A stretch of DNA of 64,000 bases from Pedosphaera sp. GTDB lineage: Bacteria; Verrucomicrobiota; Verrucomicrobiia; Limisphaerales; Pedosphaeraceae. How positions within the stretch are numbered: position 1 is the stretch's first letter; each line of letters begins with the position of its first letter. Under the pieces are notes generated by a model. It was not told where the DNA came from and searched no databases. It worked only from the letters and a program-made list of their open reading frames with translations. Made by a program: the position numbers and the translations under genes. Positions 28,350 through 38,100 of the stretch are shown piece after piece. The DNA is taken from positions 1 through 64,000 of the forward strand of contig JAQGPA010000006.1 of assembly GCA_028293325.1 (NCBI GenBank). The letters run 5' to 3'.

Positions 28350-29201
28350 TCACCAACCGGCGCGCAATTGTTCTGGCGAGAGGCCCTGATCGCGAAGGGT
28401 GCGCAGGCTGAGAGCGTCATGGCGTTTGGCGAGACGCACGCCGGAGTCGTCACGCATAAGCGGGCAATGATGGAAGGCCGGCGGAGTGAGCCCGAGCGCG
28501 CGATAAAGCAGGAGTTGGCGGGCGGTGGAGAGGAGCAGGTCCGAGCCGCGCACGACTTCGGTGATTTGCATCGCGGCGTCGTCCACCACCACCGCGAGTT
28601 GATAAGCAGCGATACCGTCGTGCCGCTGGACAATAAAATCGCCAAAGTCCTTTCCAGCGATGAACTGTTGCGGGCCGAGATGAGTGTCCGTGAATTTGAC
28701 GGCTTCGCCGTCCGGAACGCGGAAGCGCCAGGAGAACTTTTGATTGTGGATTTGGGATTCCTGATTTGAGCGACAGGTTCCCGGGTAGATGGGTTCCTCG
28801 TCGCCCCCGTGTGGCGCGGTGAGTGCGCTAAGAATATCCTTGCGGGTGCAGGTGCAGGGATAGAGGAAGCCGCCGGCGCGCAGTTGGTTGAAGGCGGTGA
28901 GGTAAAGGTGGCCGCGCTCGCTTTGATTGTAAGGACTGAACGGGCCGCCGCAATCGGGGCCTTCCGACCATTGGAAACCGAACCAGCGCAGGTCTGCGAG
29001 CATGGCGGAGGCAAATTCAGTTTTGGAGCGGCTGGGATCGAGGTCTTCATTGCGCAGGACGAGTGAGCCCTTGTTAGCATGGGCGCGCTGTTGGGCTGTC
29101 CAGAAAGTGCGGGCGTGGCCGAGGTGCAGATACCCAGTCGGTGACGGAGCGAGGCGTCCGCGATAAGATGTGGGGGCTGCGGGTTGGGTGGCCACGCGCA
29201 T
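28350..29201 (-). CDS. gluQ: Glutamyl-Q tRNA(Asp) synthetase
   Basis: Attaches glutamate to queuosine in the anticodon of tRNA(Asp). The 283-residue protein is a GluRS catalytic core without the anticodon-binding half: APSPTGYLHLGHA with the HIGH-type motif, RNEDLDPSR, a zinc site (CTCTR and the later GTCR), and RLAKRHDALSLR in place of KMSKS. Just after the last zinc cysteine is an odd insertion, SNQESQIHNQK, encoded by a repeat-like stretch (28737-28770). It is last in a minus-strand group with an SDR, an amidase and a kinase. Confidence 0.92.
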   Translation of the reverse strand: MRVATQPAAPTSYRGRLAPSPTGYLHLGHARTFWTAQQRAHANKGSLVLRNEDLDPSRSKTEFASAMLADLRWFGFQWSEGPDCGGPFSPYNQSERGHLYLTAFNQLRAGGFLYPCTCTRKDILSALTAPHGGDEEPIYPGTCRSNQESQIHNQKFSWRFRVPDGEAVKFTDTHLGPQQFIAGKDFGDFIVQRHDGIAAYQLAVVVDDAAMQITEVVRGSDLLLSTARQLLLYRALGLTPPAFHHCPLMRDDSGVRLAKRHDALSLRTLRDQGLSPEQLRAGW

Positions 29202-29300
29202 TTGTTAACAAATTGATGCGGCGACCGCACTCACAAAAATAGGCGACACCACATTTTTGGCGCAATATTTGTAATGGAGGTGAGCAATCTGAAGCCTTGA

Positions 29301-30137
29301 TCAGAATGGCTCGTTCGGATTGGCCGTGAGCCAATCGGTGAGGCCGGGCAGGGGAAAGCGTAACAAACCCTGGACCTTGGCGCAATTGAGCGAAGTGTCG
29401 GGCGCGCGAGGGGCTCCGTGATATTCTTTGAGTGAACCTGATTCCATTTGCGGATTAAGCTGCGGCCAGCGGGTCGCAACGAGTTGTCCGATTTGCCAGC
29501 GCGACAATCGCTCGCTGCCCGCGACATGATACAAGCCGGGACGATTCTGCGCGACGAGTTCCCAGATGGCGCGCGCTGTAACGGACGCCGCGATGGGTGA
29601 CCGAAACTCGTCGTTAAACAAATACAACTTCCGGCCTTGCTGCCAGGCACGGCGGAGTTCCTCATTGAAACCACGGTCGCCCGTCGGCGAAACTCCACCA
29701 TTGAGGGAGGTGCGGATAACGGTGTGTTTGGGGTTTGCCAGAACAATTTGTTCCGCAGCAGCTTTGGTTTCGCCATACACACTTAAAGGATTCACCTGCG
29801 TGGATTCGTCATAGTTCCCGGCTTGCCCATCAAAAACCAAATCGGTGGAAAAAAACACAAATGGAATATCCACCGCCAATTCCGCGAGTTGCGCTGTGAC
29901 CTCCACGTTTATTTTTCGCGCGAGCGGGGGATTTACCTGGCAGTCCTGACTTTTGCTTAGTGCGGCGCAATGGATGACGAGTCCGGGTTTTTGTTCGCGA
30001 AACAGACGGCGCACTTTTTCGTGGTCTGTGAGGTCAATGTCCTGCCGGGTAAGTCCACGCGCATTGGAGTAAGGGGCGGTACGCAGAAGCTGGCTGCCGA
30101 TAAGGCCGTTCGCGCTAGTAATCCAAACCAGTTCCAT
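29301..30137 (-). CDS. SDR family reductase of the dTDP-4-dehydrorhamnose reductase type
   Basis: The 278-residue protein resembles RfbD: an NAD(P)-binding start VWITSANGLIGSQLL, the CAALSKSQDCQVNP region, FFSTDLVFDG and the catalytic YGETKAAAE (Tyr-x3-Lys). In rhamnose synthesis the enzyme reduces dTDP-4-keto-rhamnose, but no other rml gene is near. It may act on another nucleotide sugar or, as MAT2B-like relatives do, in another role. It lies 26 bp downstream of the amidase gene. Confidence 0.78.
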   Translation of the reverse strand: MELVWITSANGLIGSQLLRTAPYSNARGLTRQDIDLTDHEKVRRLFREQKPGLVIHCAALSKSQDCQVNPPLARKINVEVTAQLAELAVDIPFVFFSTDLVFDGQAGNYDESTQVNPLSVYGETKAAAEQIVLANPKHTVIRTSLNGGVSPTGDRGFNEELRRAWQQGRKLYLFNDEFRSPIAASVTARAIWELVAQNRPGLYHVAGSERLSRWQIGQLVATRWPQLNPQMESGSLKEYHGAPRAPDTSLNCAKVQGLLRFPLPGLTDWLTANPNEPF

Positions 30138-30162
30138 GCTGAGCCCAGTAAGTGGTCGAACC

Positions 30163-31059
30163 TCAATCCAGCAACCGCTGGGTTAATCCGCTGTAGGCAT
30201 CAATGCGGCGGTCACGCAGGAAAGGCCAGTGGGTGCGGGTGACATCGACTTTGCTCAGGTCAACGGGCACAATCAAAATCTCTTCCTTGTTGGTGCTGGC
30301 TTTGGCGAGGAGCTGGCCGGAAGTGCCGGCAACAAAACTTTGGCCCCAGAATTCCAAGCCATCGCCACCGATGGGTTTTTCCAACCCAATGCGGTTGGGC
30401 ACTGCCACATAGCAGCCGTTGGCGACGGCATGGCTACGCTGGATGAGTTCCCAGGCGCCGTGCTGGTTCACCCCGTATTCAGTTTTCTCCTTGGGATGCC
30501 AGCCAATGGCCGTCGGGTAAAACAGAATTTCTGCGCCCTGCATGGCGGTCAGGCGGGCGGCTTCAGGATACCATTGATCCCAGCAGATGAGCACGCCGAT
30601 TTTGCCGTAGCGGGTTTGCCAGGCACGAAAGCCAAGGTCGCCGGGGGTGAAGTAAAACTTCTCGTAGAACAACGGATCATCCGGGATGTGCATCTTGCGG
30701 TAGATGCCCAGCAGCGAACCATCGGCGTCGATGATGGCCGCGGTGTTATGGTAAAGGCCGGACGCGCGTTTTTCAAAGAGGGAAGCAACGATGACCACGG
30801 AGTGCTTTTTGGCGAGCTTTTGAAAAGCCTTCGTGCTCGGGCCTGGAATCGGTTCGGCGAGGTCGAAGTATTTATGGTCCTCGCTCTGGCAAAAATATTG
30901 GGAGCGGAACAACTCCTGTGTGCAGATGATCTGCGCTCCCTGACGCGCGGCGCGCTCCGCCAAGGCGAGCGTTTTCTTCAGATTAGCCGCCGGATCAGCC
31001 GAACAGGAAGTTTGGAGCAGGCCGAGTTTGACCACGGCAGAAGGGGAGGAACGCTTCAT
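30163..31059 (-). CDS. aguB: N-carbamoylputrescine amidase
   Basis: Nitrilase-superfamily enzyme that hydrolyses N-carbamoylputrescine to putrescine in the agmatine route. The catalytic triad is complete: Glu49 (CTQELF), Lys122 (YRKMHIPDDP) and Cys159 (ICWDQWYPEAARL). HIPDDPLFYEKFYFTPGD and the AVPNRIGLE segment are characteristic of this branch. It has 298 residues, the usual length. No agmatine deiminase gene (aguA) is adjacent; the partner may lie elsewhere. The gene starts 7 bp after the Ser/Thr kinase gene ends. Confidence 0.9.
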   Translation of the reverse strand: MKRSSPSAVVKLGLLQTSCSADPAANLKKTLALAERAARQGAQIICTQELFRSQYFCQSEDHKYFDLAEPIPGPSTKAFQKLAKKHSVVIVASLFEKRASGLYHNTAAIIDADGSLLGIYRKMHIPDDPLFYEKFYFTPGDLGFRAWQTRYGKIGVLICWDQWYPEAARLTAMQGAEILFYPTAIGWHPKEKTEYGVNQHGAWELIQRSHAVANGCYVAVPNRIGLEKPIGGDGLEFWGQSFVAGTSGQLLAKASTNKEEILIVPVDLSKVDVTRTHWPFLRDRRIDAYSGLTQRLLD

Positions 31060-31065
31060 GACGCT

Positions 31066-32070
31066 TTAAGGTTTGGCAATGCGCGCGGTGTGCTCCAGCA
31101 ACTGGGTGCTGCCCTTGGCCAGTTTGGCGGCGGCCGGAACCATCTGCCCAAAGAGCTCCCGGATAAATTTCCCCAGCGTCTCATTAGTGGGACCGTAGCC
31201 CTGATGATAAATATAGTGCTCCAACTCATACAACAACTCATCGGCGGAAGGATAACGCTTGTCCAGGTCACGCGCCAGCGAACGTTGCAGAATTTCGTTG
31301 AGCCGGTCGTCGATACGTTTATCCAACTCGCGAAAGTCGGGAATGCGCAGAGTCATGATGTGCTGGCGGGATTCCTCGGCGGTTGGCCCTTTGAAAATAT
31401 TATGGCCGAGCAACAGGTGGGCAAGGACCACGCCGGTGGAAAAAAGGTCGGAGCGCCCGTCGGTGATTTTGAAATCGGCCTGTTCCGGACTCATGTAATC
31501 CGCCTTGCCGGCCACGACTTCGCCTTCGTTGTCCTGCAAAAAACCACGCGCTTTGGCGATGCCAAAGTCGGTCAACTTCACATCACCCTCAAAGGCGATC
31601 ATGATGTTTTTGGGGCTGACATCGCGATGCACAATCCCCAGCGGCTTGCCATCCTTGTCGGTCTTAGCATGCGCGTAAGCCAGTCCGCGCGCAACGCGGC
31701 TGATGATAAATATGGCGAGTTCCTTGGGCAGGACACGTTTTTTATCGCTCAATTGCTGCGCAAATTGCTCCAGGTTCACGCCCCGGATTAACTCCATGGC
31801 AATGAAGAACATCCCGCGCGCCTCGCCGAGATGGTAGGTCTGCACGATGTTGGTATGAATGAGGTCGGCCACCAGTTTCGCTTCACCAACAAAGTTATCA
31901 ATAAAGGATTTTTGGTTCGCGTAGTTTTGCCGAACCACCTTGATGGCGACACGTTTTACGAAGTCGCGCGTGCCATGTTGCTCGGCCTCGTAGACGACAC
32001 CCATGCCGCCTTCGAAAACTTTGCGCACGATCTCGTAACGGAATTCGCTTTCGATGGTGAAGAGAGCCAT
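31066..32070 (-). CDS. Hanks-type Ser/Thr protein kinase
   Basis: The 334-residue protein is a soluble kinase: glycine loop FEGGMGVVYEAEQ, Lys44 in VAIKVV, the Glu in GEAKLVADL, catalytic loop HRDVSPKN with Asp150, and DFG at 168-170. HRDVSP is typical of kinases in myxobacteria and Verrucomicrobiota. After the kinase domain only about 60 helical residues remain, with no membrane segment and no PASTA or TPR domain. First gene of the kinase-aguB-SDR-gluQ group; the substrate is unknown. Confidence 0.93.
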   Translation of the reverse strand: MALFTIESEFRYEIVRKVFEGGMGVVYEAEQHGTRDFVKRVAIKVVRQNYANQKSFIDNFVGEAKLVADLIHTNIVQTYHLGEARGMFFIAMELIRGVNLEQFAQQLSDKKRVLPKELAIFIISRVARGLAYAHAKTDKDGKPLGIVHRDVSPKNIMIAFEGDVKLTDFGIAKARGFLQDNEGEVVAGKADYMSPEQADFKITDGRSDLFSTGVVLAHLLLGHNIFKGPTAEESRQHIMTLRIPDFRELDKRIDDRLNEILQRSLARDLDKRYPSADELLYELEHYIYHQGYGPTNETLGKFIRELFGQMVPAAAKLAKGSTQLLEHTARIAKP

Positions 32071-32247
32071 TACAGGGATGTTGTAAAAACGGGGTTTGAA
32101 GTCAAGCCTGCGTTACAGGAATCGGCGGGGTCAGGCCTGCGTTTCCACCAATAAATAGTGCAATTTTCTGCTTGCGCCATTGTTGCCAACGGCTTTAATA
32201 CGGCCAAGTCAAACGACTTTATTAATCAACAATAACAAAAACACACT

Positions 32248-32535
32248 ATGGCTAAAGCACTCTCGAAATCCCAAGTTGCAGCAGCAATTGCTGAGAAGAA
32301 CGGCATCACCAAGAAACAAGCCGCCGAGATCCTCGATTCAATCTCGGAACTCGCTTATAAGAATGCCAAGAACACTTTCACCCTGCCTGGTTTGGGCAAG
32401 CTGGTTCTGGTCAACCGCAAGGCCCGCATCGGCCGCAATCCCGCCACTGGCGAATCGATCAACATCCCTGCCAAACGCGTCGTGAAGTTCCGCGTTGCGA
32501 AAGCCGCGAAGGACGCAATCCTGGGCGCGAAGTAA
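32248..32535 (+). CDS. HU-family DNA-binding protein
   Basis: Nucleoid protein of 95 residues that bends DNA. It has the helical dimer half (LSKSQVAAAIAEKNGITKKQAAEILD) and the DNA-arm signature GRNPATGESINIPAKRVVKF. The AT-rich upstream region contains a purine-rich leader with aacaataacaaaaacacact just before ATG. It is monocistronic, closed by a strong terminator. Confidence 0.95.
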   Translation: MAKALSKSQVAAAIAEKNGITKKQAAEILDSISELAYKNAKNTFTLPGLGKLVLVNRKARIGRNPATGESINIPAKRVVKFRVAKAAKDAILGAK

Positions 32536-32552
32536 TTATTTTTCTTTCCAGC

Positions 32553-32587
32553 AGGGCACTCTGAAGAATTCAGAGTGCCCTTTTTAT
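32553..32587 (+). terminator. Rho-independent terminator after the HU gene
   Basis: A perfect 13-bp stem AGGGCACTCTGAA / TTCAGAGTGCCCT with a GAA loop is followed by TTTTTATTT. It starts 18 bp after the stop codon. Confidence 0.92.
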
Positions 32588-32647
32588 TTGCGGCCACCCG
32601 CATTGAAAATTGCCGCCAGGCCGCAATATTAGAGTGACAGTTCGACT

Positions 32648-33613
32648 ATGAAAATTGCCATTGTGGGCTGCGGTGCCGTGGGGAGTTATTACGGCGCCAG
32701 ACTGAGCCGGGCTGGGCAGGAAGCGCACTTTCTGCTGCGGTCCGATTATGATGCCGTCCGGCGCAAGGGGGTTTTAATCCGCAGCCCGGAAGGCGACTTC
32801 CGCGTGCAGCCGAAATGCGCGCGGACACCAGAGGAAATTGGGATTTGCGATCTGGTAATGATTGGTCTGAAGACCACCGCGAACGACCAGTTTAGCAAGT
32901 TGCTGCCGCCGCTGGTTGGGCCAGCCACCGCGGTGCTCACGCTCCAAAACGGTTTGGGAAATGAGGAGCAACTGGCCCGGCTATTGGGCGAAGAAAAAAT
33001 CCTGGGCGGCCTATGTTTCGTTTGCCTGAATCGGCTGGAGCCGGGAGTCATCCAGCATATCGCCCATGGCACCATCATGATGGGAGAGCATAACCGGTGG
33101 CCGGAGCCGCGCACGCACGACATCGCATCCATGATCCGCAATTCCGGCGTGCCGTGCAAAGTCACCGACAACCTCGCCAGCGCGCATTGGGAGAAGCTGA
33201 TTTGGAATGTTCCATTTAACGGCCTGGGTGTCGCTGGCGTGGCGGGCTATGATGCGGTGGTGCAGGGGGCGTTGCCGGCTGGTTTTCAACCCGGCCCTTG
33301 CCTTACTTCGGATCAACTGCTGGCCGAACCACGCTGGGAACAACTCGTGCGCGAATTAATGCTGGAAGTGATTGCGTCGGCCAATGCCATGGGACTTAAA
33401 TTGCCTGTGTCTGCCGCTGAAAAGCAAATCAGCCGGACGCGCGACATGGGGGCCTATCAGGCATCCACGCTGCTGGATTATGAGCGGGGCCAGCCGTTGG
33501 AAGTGGAAAGTCTGTTTTTGGAACCATTGCGTCAGGCGCACCAAGCCGGGGTGCCGACGCCCCGGTTGGCCGCATTGTGCGAGCTGCTGAAGGTGTTGGA
33601 TCCGAAACAGTGA
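32648..33613 (+). CDS. panE: 2-Dehydropantoate 2-reductase
   Basis: NADPH-dependent reduction of ketopantoate to pantoate in CoA synthesis. The 321-residue product has the GCGAVGSYYG dinucleotide motif at 7-16, the catalytic-Lys region IGLKTTANDQ, TLQNGLGNEE, and the C-terminal HWEKLIWNVPFNGLG followed by YQASTLLDYERGQPLEVE, which are family hallmarks. No other pan gene is near; it is followed by gltX in the same direction, 79 bp away. Confidence 0.88.
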   Translation: MKIAIVGCGAVGSYYGARLSRAGQEAHFLLRSDYDAVRRKGVLIRSPEGDFRVQPKCARTPEEIGICDLVMIGLKTTANDQFSKLLPPLVGPATAVLTLQNGLGNEEQLARLLGEEKILGGLCFVCLNRLEPGVIQHIAHGTIMMGEHNRWPEPRTHDIASMIRNSGVPCKVTDNLASAHWEKLIWNVPFNGLGVAGVAGYDAVVQGALPAGFQPGPCLTSDQLLAEPRWEQLVRELMLEVIASANAMGLKLPVSAAEKQISRTRDMGAYQASTLLDYERGQPLEVESLFLEPLRQAHQAGVPTPRLAALCELLKVLDPKQ

Positions 33614-33692
33614 GCGCTTGCCAGTCAGGCCCTTGCCGCCTTAACTTAAAGCGGCGGTTGCGATAGTAAACATTTTGAATCCAAAATCAGAA

Positions 33693-35039
33693 ATGAAAGT
33701 TCGGGTACGTTTTGCTCCCAGTCCCACGGGGTTTCTTCACATTGGCGGCGCGCGGACGGCGCTGTTTAACTGGCTTTATGCCCGCCATATGGGCGGGACA
33801 TTCGTCTTACGCATTGAGGATACCGATGCCGCGCGCAACTCGCAGGAAGCCGTGGACGTCATTCTCAACGGCTTGCGCTGGCTGGGGCTGGATTGGGACG
33901 AGGGCCCCATCAGCGGCGACGTCACCGGCCCGAGCAAGGGAGATCGCGGTCCCTATTTTCAAAGCCAACGCAGTGAGAATTATCGGCGACGCGTGGAGGC
34001 TTTGCTTTCGCGCGGGCTGGCTTATGAGCATGAGGGGGCCGTCAAATTTAAAATGGCGCGCGAGCCGATAATTATTCCGGACTTGGTGGTCGGGGACGTA
34101 ACGCGGGAATTGACCGACCGCGAAAAGCTGGAGCCGGATTTTGTCATTGTCCGTTCCGATGGACAGCCAGTGTTTCATCTTGTCAATGTGATTGACGATT
34201 TGGAAATGGGCATCACCCATGTCATCCGCGGCGAGGATCACTTGAGCAACACCGCCAAGCATATTGCGCTGTTTCGCGCCTTTGGCGTAGAGCCGCCCAA
34301 GTATGCACATATCCCGCTTATTCTGAATATTGACGGTACCAAAATGAGCAAGCGCGATAAGGGTGCTTCGTTGATGACTTATCTGGAGGAAGGATACGCT
34401 CCCGAGGCAGTGGTGAATTATCTTTGCCTCCTGGGATGGTCCCCCAAAGGAAACCGGGAAAAGGTGCCGATCAAAGAGGTTATTGAACTGTTTGACCTGC
34501 CGCAGATCCTCCGCCATAACGCGCGGTTTGACCTAAACAAGCTGCATTGGCTGAATGGTGAATACATCAAGGAGATGAGCAGTGACCGTTTCCATGAACT
34601 CGCCGTGCATGCACTGGCGCGAGTGGGTATCGACACCAACCGCTATGATTTGGCCTACGTGAAGGCAGCCCTCGACACCTCCAAACAGAAGGTGAAATTG
34701 TTTTCCGAAGTGCCGACATTCGCAGATTTTTATTTCAAGGACGAAATCGATTTTGACCTGGAGGCGGCCGCCAAGGATTTTGTGCCGGAGACCAAAAAGT
34801 ACCTGAAGCAGCTACGGGATGCCTTTGCGCAACTTTCCAAATTTGATGCCACCACTTTGAATGACACCTTAAAAGCCGTGGCGGCGGCATCAGGAGCCAG
34901 TATGAGCGTGCTGGTGCATCCCATCCGCCTCGCCGCCACCGGGCGGACCGTCGGGCCGAGTCTCTATCATCTGCTGGAAGTCCTGGGGAAAGAACGGGTC
35001 TTGAGCCGGTTGGACCGTACCATGAGCCGGATGGGTTGA
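33693..35039 (+). CDS. gltX: Glutamate-tRNA ligase
   Basis: Charges tRNA(Glu). HIGH-class motif FAPSPTGFLHIGGARTALFN, the IEDTD motif, HVIRGEDHLSNTAKH, and KMSKRDKGAS, followed by the helical anticodon-binding half ending HPIRLAATGRTVGPSLYHLLEVLG. From ATG 33693 the protein has 448 residues. A TTG at 33675 would add NPKSEM-type residues that come from a repeat-like spacer, so the ATG is preferred. A specialised paralogue, gluQ, is encoded at 28350-29201. Confidence 0.95.
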   Translation: MKVRVRFAPSPTGFLHIGGARTALFNWLYARHMGGTFVLRIEDTDAARNSQEAVDVILNGLRWLGLDWDEGPISGDVTGPSKGDRGPYFQSQRSENYRRRVEALLSRGLAYEHEGAVKFKMAREPIIIPDLVVGDVTRELTDREKLEPDFVIVRSDGQPVFHLVNVIDDLEMGITHVIRGEDHLSNTAKHIALFRAFGVEPPKYAHIPLILNIDGTKMSKRDKGASLMTYLEEGYAPEAVVNYLCLLGWSPKGNREKVPIKEVIELFDLPQILRHNARFDLNKLHWLNGEYIKEMSSDRFHELAVHALARVGIDTNRYDLAYVKAALDTSKQKVKLFSEVPTFADFYFKDEIDFDLEAAAKDFVPETKKYLKQLRDAFAQLSKFDATTLNDTLKAVAAASGASMSVLVHPIRLAATGRTVGPSLYHLLEVLGKERVLSRLDRTMSRMG

Positions 35040-35147
35040 TCACTGGTTCCGTACGAACCACGGCCTCCCGTGAATCGGAGGGTTCACGAAAGGCCGGGTT
35101 TGGGAGGAAGGTCAATTAATGGTTTTCAGATTAATGATCAAGGCCGG

Positions 35148-38100
35148 TTATTTTTTCAGAACAGTCACAGTCACTGTACCTGTGGAATTGTTGCCTGAAA
35201 CATCGGTGCATTGCACGGTGACGGTATAGACTCGTCCATTACCGGCCGGATTCCGCGTAGCGGCGAGCTTGGCGGTGAGATTGCCAGTGATTGTGATGTC
35301 GCCGTTGGTAATTTTCTCATTGCTCGTGATGGAGATGATTTTGGTGACTGGCGCGGCATCGCAGTTATCCGATTTAACAACTGAGAGAGTGATCGGCACG
35401 ATTTGATGGTTAGGCGGGGAGAGGGCATTGGGGCTCGCGGTCACGGAATGAATCACCGGCGCGGTGGTATCGGCAATCGTGAAGGGGATGTTGCGGGATT
35501 CGGTATTACCAGCGGCATCCTTTACCGTGACTGTAATCGTGTAGTTACCGTGGCCGAGGATGGTTCCAGCCGCCGGAGTTTGTGTCTTGACCAGCAGGTT
35601 TGCCGGAGTGCAGTTGTCACTGGCCACGATGCTGGCGAGGACATTGGGCACGGCGGCCTGGCAGTTGGCATCGGCCGAGACGGTAAGTGACGCCGGGCTG
35701 CTGAGGATGGATGGCGCGGTGGTATCAACGACAGTGAAGGAGATATTGGCGGTGGAAGTGTTTCCAGCGGTATCCTTGACGGTCATTGTTATCAGATGAG
35801 CGCCCAGGCCGAGTGTGGTTCCAGCCGCTGGATTCTGGGCGACCACCAGCAAGTTCGCCGGGGTGCAGTTGTCACTCGCAACGACGCTACTCACCAAGTT
35901 AGGCACGGTCCCTTGGCAATTGCTGTCCGAGGAAGCCGTAATCGGAGCCGGGACGCTGAGGATGGATGGCGCGGTGGTGTCCACCACGGTGAAAGAGACA
36001 TTAGCGGTGGAAGTGTTACCAGCCGCATCCTTGACGGTCACTGTGATTGGATGAGCGCCCAAACCGAGGGTTGTTCCGGCGACGGGATTTTGAGTGATCA
36101 CCAGCAAGTTGGCCGGGGTGCAGTTGTCACTTGCGACAATGCTGCCCACCACGCTGGGTACCGTACCTTGGCAGTTATTGTCCGAGGAGACTGTCATAGG
36201 GGCCGGGACGCTTAGGATTGAGGGAGGCGTGGTATCGGCGACCGTGAAAGAGGTGCTGCCGATGGCGCTGTTGCCGGCCGCGTCCTTGACGGTCACGACG
36301 ATGGAGTGCAGACCGAGGCCGAGCAGCGTTCCGGCGAGCGGGTTCTGCGTGATGACCAGGGCATTAGCCGGGGTGCAGTTATCCGCGGCCACGATCTGCA
36401 CAGTCACGTCAGGAGTTGCGCCCAGACAATTTGTGTTCGCGGAGATGGTCGCCGGGGCAGGGCCACCAAGGATGACAGGAGGGGTGGTATCGGTAACAGT
36501 GAACAAAGTGCTGCAGTGGGCGCTGTTGCCGGAGAAATCCACTGCCGTGACGGTGATCGAGTGTTGGCCCAAACCGACGAGCGTGCCAGCGGTGGGATTC
36601 TGATTGATGACAAGCGAACCGGTTGCTGTGCAGTTATCGCTGGCAACAACTTGGGAAACGAGATTGGGAACCACTGCCTGACAATTCACATCGGCTGAAG
36701 CGGTGATCGCACCCGGGCAGGAGATGGTCGGGGCGATGGTATCGGTCACGGTGACGGTCACGTTGGTCTGGGCTGATGCGTCACAGGGGTCTGTTACTTT
36801 GAGTGTGATGACATGCATGCCGAGGTCGAACGAAGCAATAAGAGTGGCGTTTGTGCCGAGCACCGTGCCGTTCTCGCTCCACTCGAATCTGAGTGCGTCA
36901 CCATCGGGATCGCTGGAACCCGTACCGTTCAGAGTGACTTGAGCCTGGCAATCCACTGCTTGATCGGGGCCGGCCACGGCCACGGGCAGTTTGTTATTGC
37001 CGCCGGCACCCGGATCCATAACAAACCATTGGTCGAAGCCACCAAAACTGCCGATGCCAACGATGCGTCCGGCATCATTGATGAATTGGGCGCTGCTCAG
37101 TTGCCAACCCGAATTAGCGGGAAGCAGGGTGTTAAGATCAACGATGCTACCGTTTTGCCAGATAAAAGCATGGGTATCACCATTGAGAGTAGGGGACTCA
37201 CCCACCACCTGGCCAAGGTTGTTTATCGCATACGGCTTGCAGGAATTGCCGCCCAAGGTACCGAGATCCGTCATGGTGTTATTGCTGTAAATGAATCCAT
37301 GTTCGATATTCCCGCCGTTGGGGATGGTGGATTGTCCGATTACCTGTCCGGCATTATTCACGCCATGGGCGGTTGAGAAGGTGCCGCCCAAGGTGCCGAG
37401 GTCCGTCATCACCCCGCCTGAATACGCGAACGCGTGAGTGTCAAAGTTCTGAATGTCGGACTCGCCCACCACTACGCCAGCATCATTAAGGGCCATGCAG
37501 GAACTGTAATCTCCGCCGCCGAGGTCACCGATATCGACTTTGATCCCGTTCAGGTAGGTGTAACCATGATAAACGAAATCAACCGTGAAGGAATCTCCGG
37601 CCACCATGCCATTGCTGTTGATCCCCACGACAGAACTGAACGCGTGGCCCAAGGTGCCGAGATCCTTGATGGCGCCCGCTGAATAAATGAAGCCGTGGGA
37701 CTCACCATTGCCAGCATCGGATTCACCGGTAACCATCCCGACGTTGTTAATACCACGGGCAAAGCTGGACGATCCGCCGAGGGTTCCCAAATCTTTTACC
37801 GTCCCGCCGCTGAACAAGGCGGCATGGGTTTGGCCGTTGGGGGTGCGGGACTTGCCCACGACCTGGCCGGAGGCATTAATGCCAGCCGCTTCGCTGGAAT
37901 CGCCGCCGAGTGTTCCGAGGTCGGTGATGAGGCCGCTGCTGAAGAGAAAAGCATGTTCGGTGGCATCGTTGACGGTGGTCGAAAAGCCGGCGACCTGGCC
38001 GGAGGCGTTCAAAGCTGTCGCCTGAACGAAGGAACCACCCAAGGTGGGAAGATTGGTAATAGTCGTGGAGCCACCTGTTCCGCACGCCAAGCCATTAGAC

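Noticed and set aside
30229-31791. 520-codon plus-strand frame opposite aguB and the Ser/Thr kinase gene
   Set aside because: The minus-strand genes have complete catalytic motifs; the plus-strand product has no recognisable domain and is an artefact of G+C-rich codons.
33675-33692. TTG start extending gltX by six residues
   Set aside because: The added codons come from a spacer repeat; ATG 33693 matches the family N-terminus.
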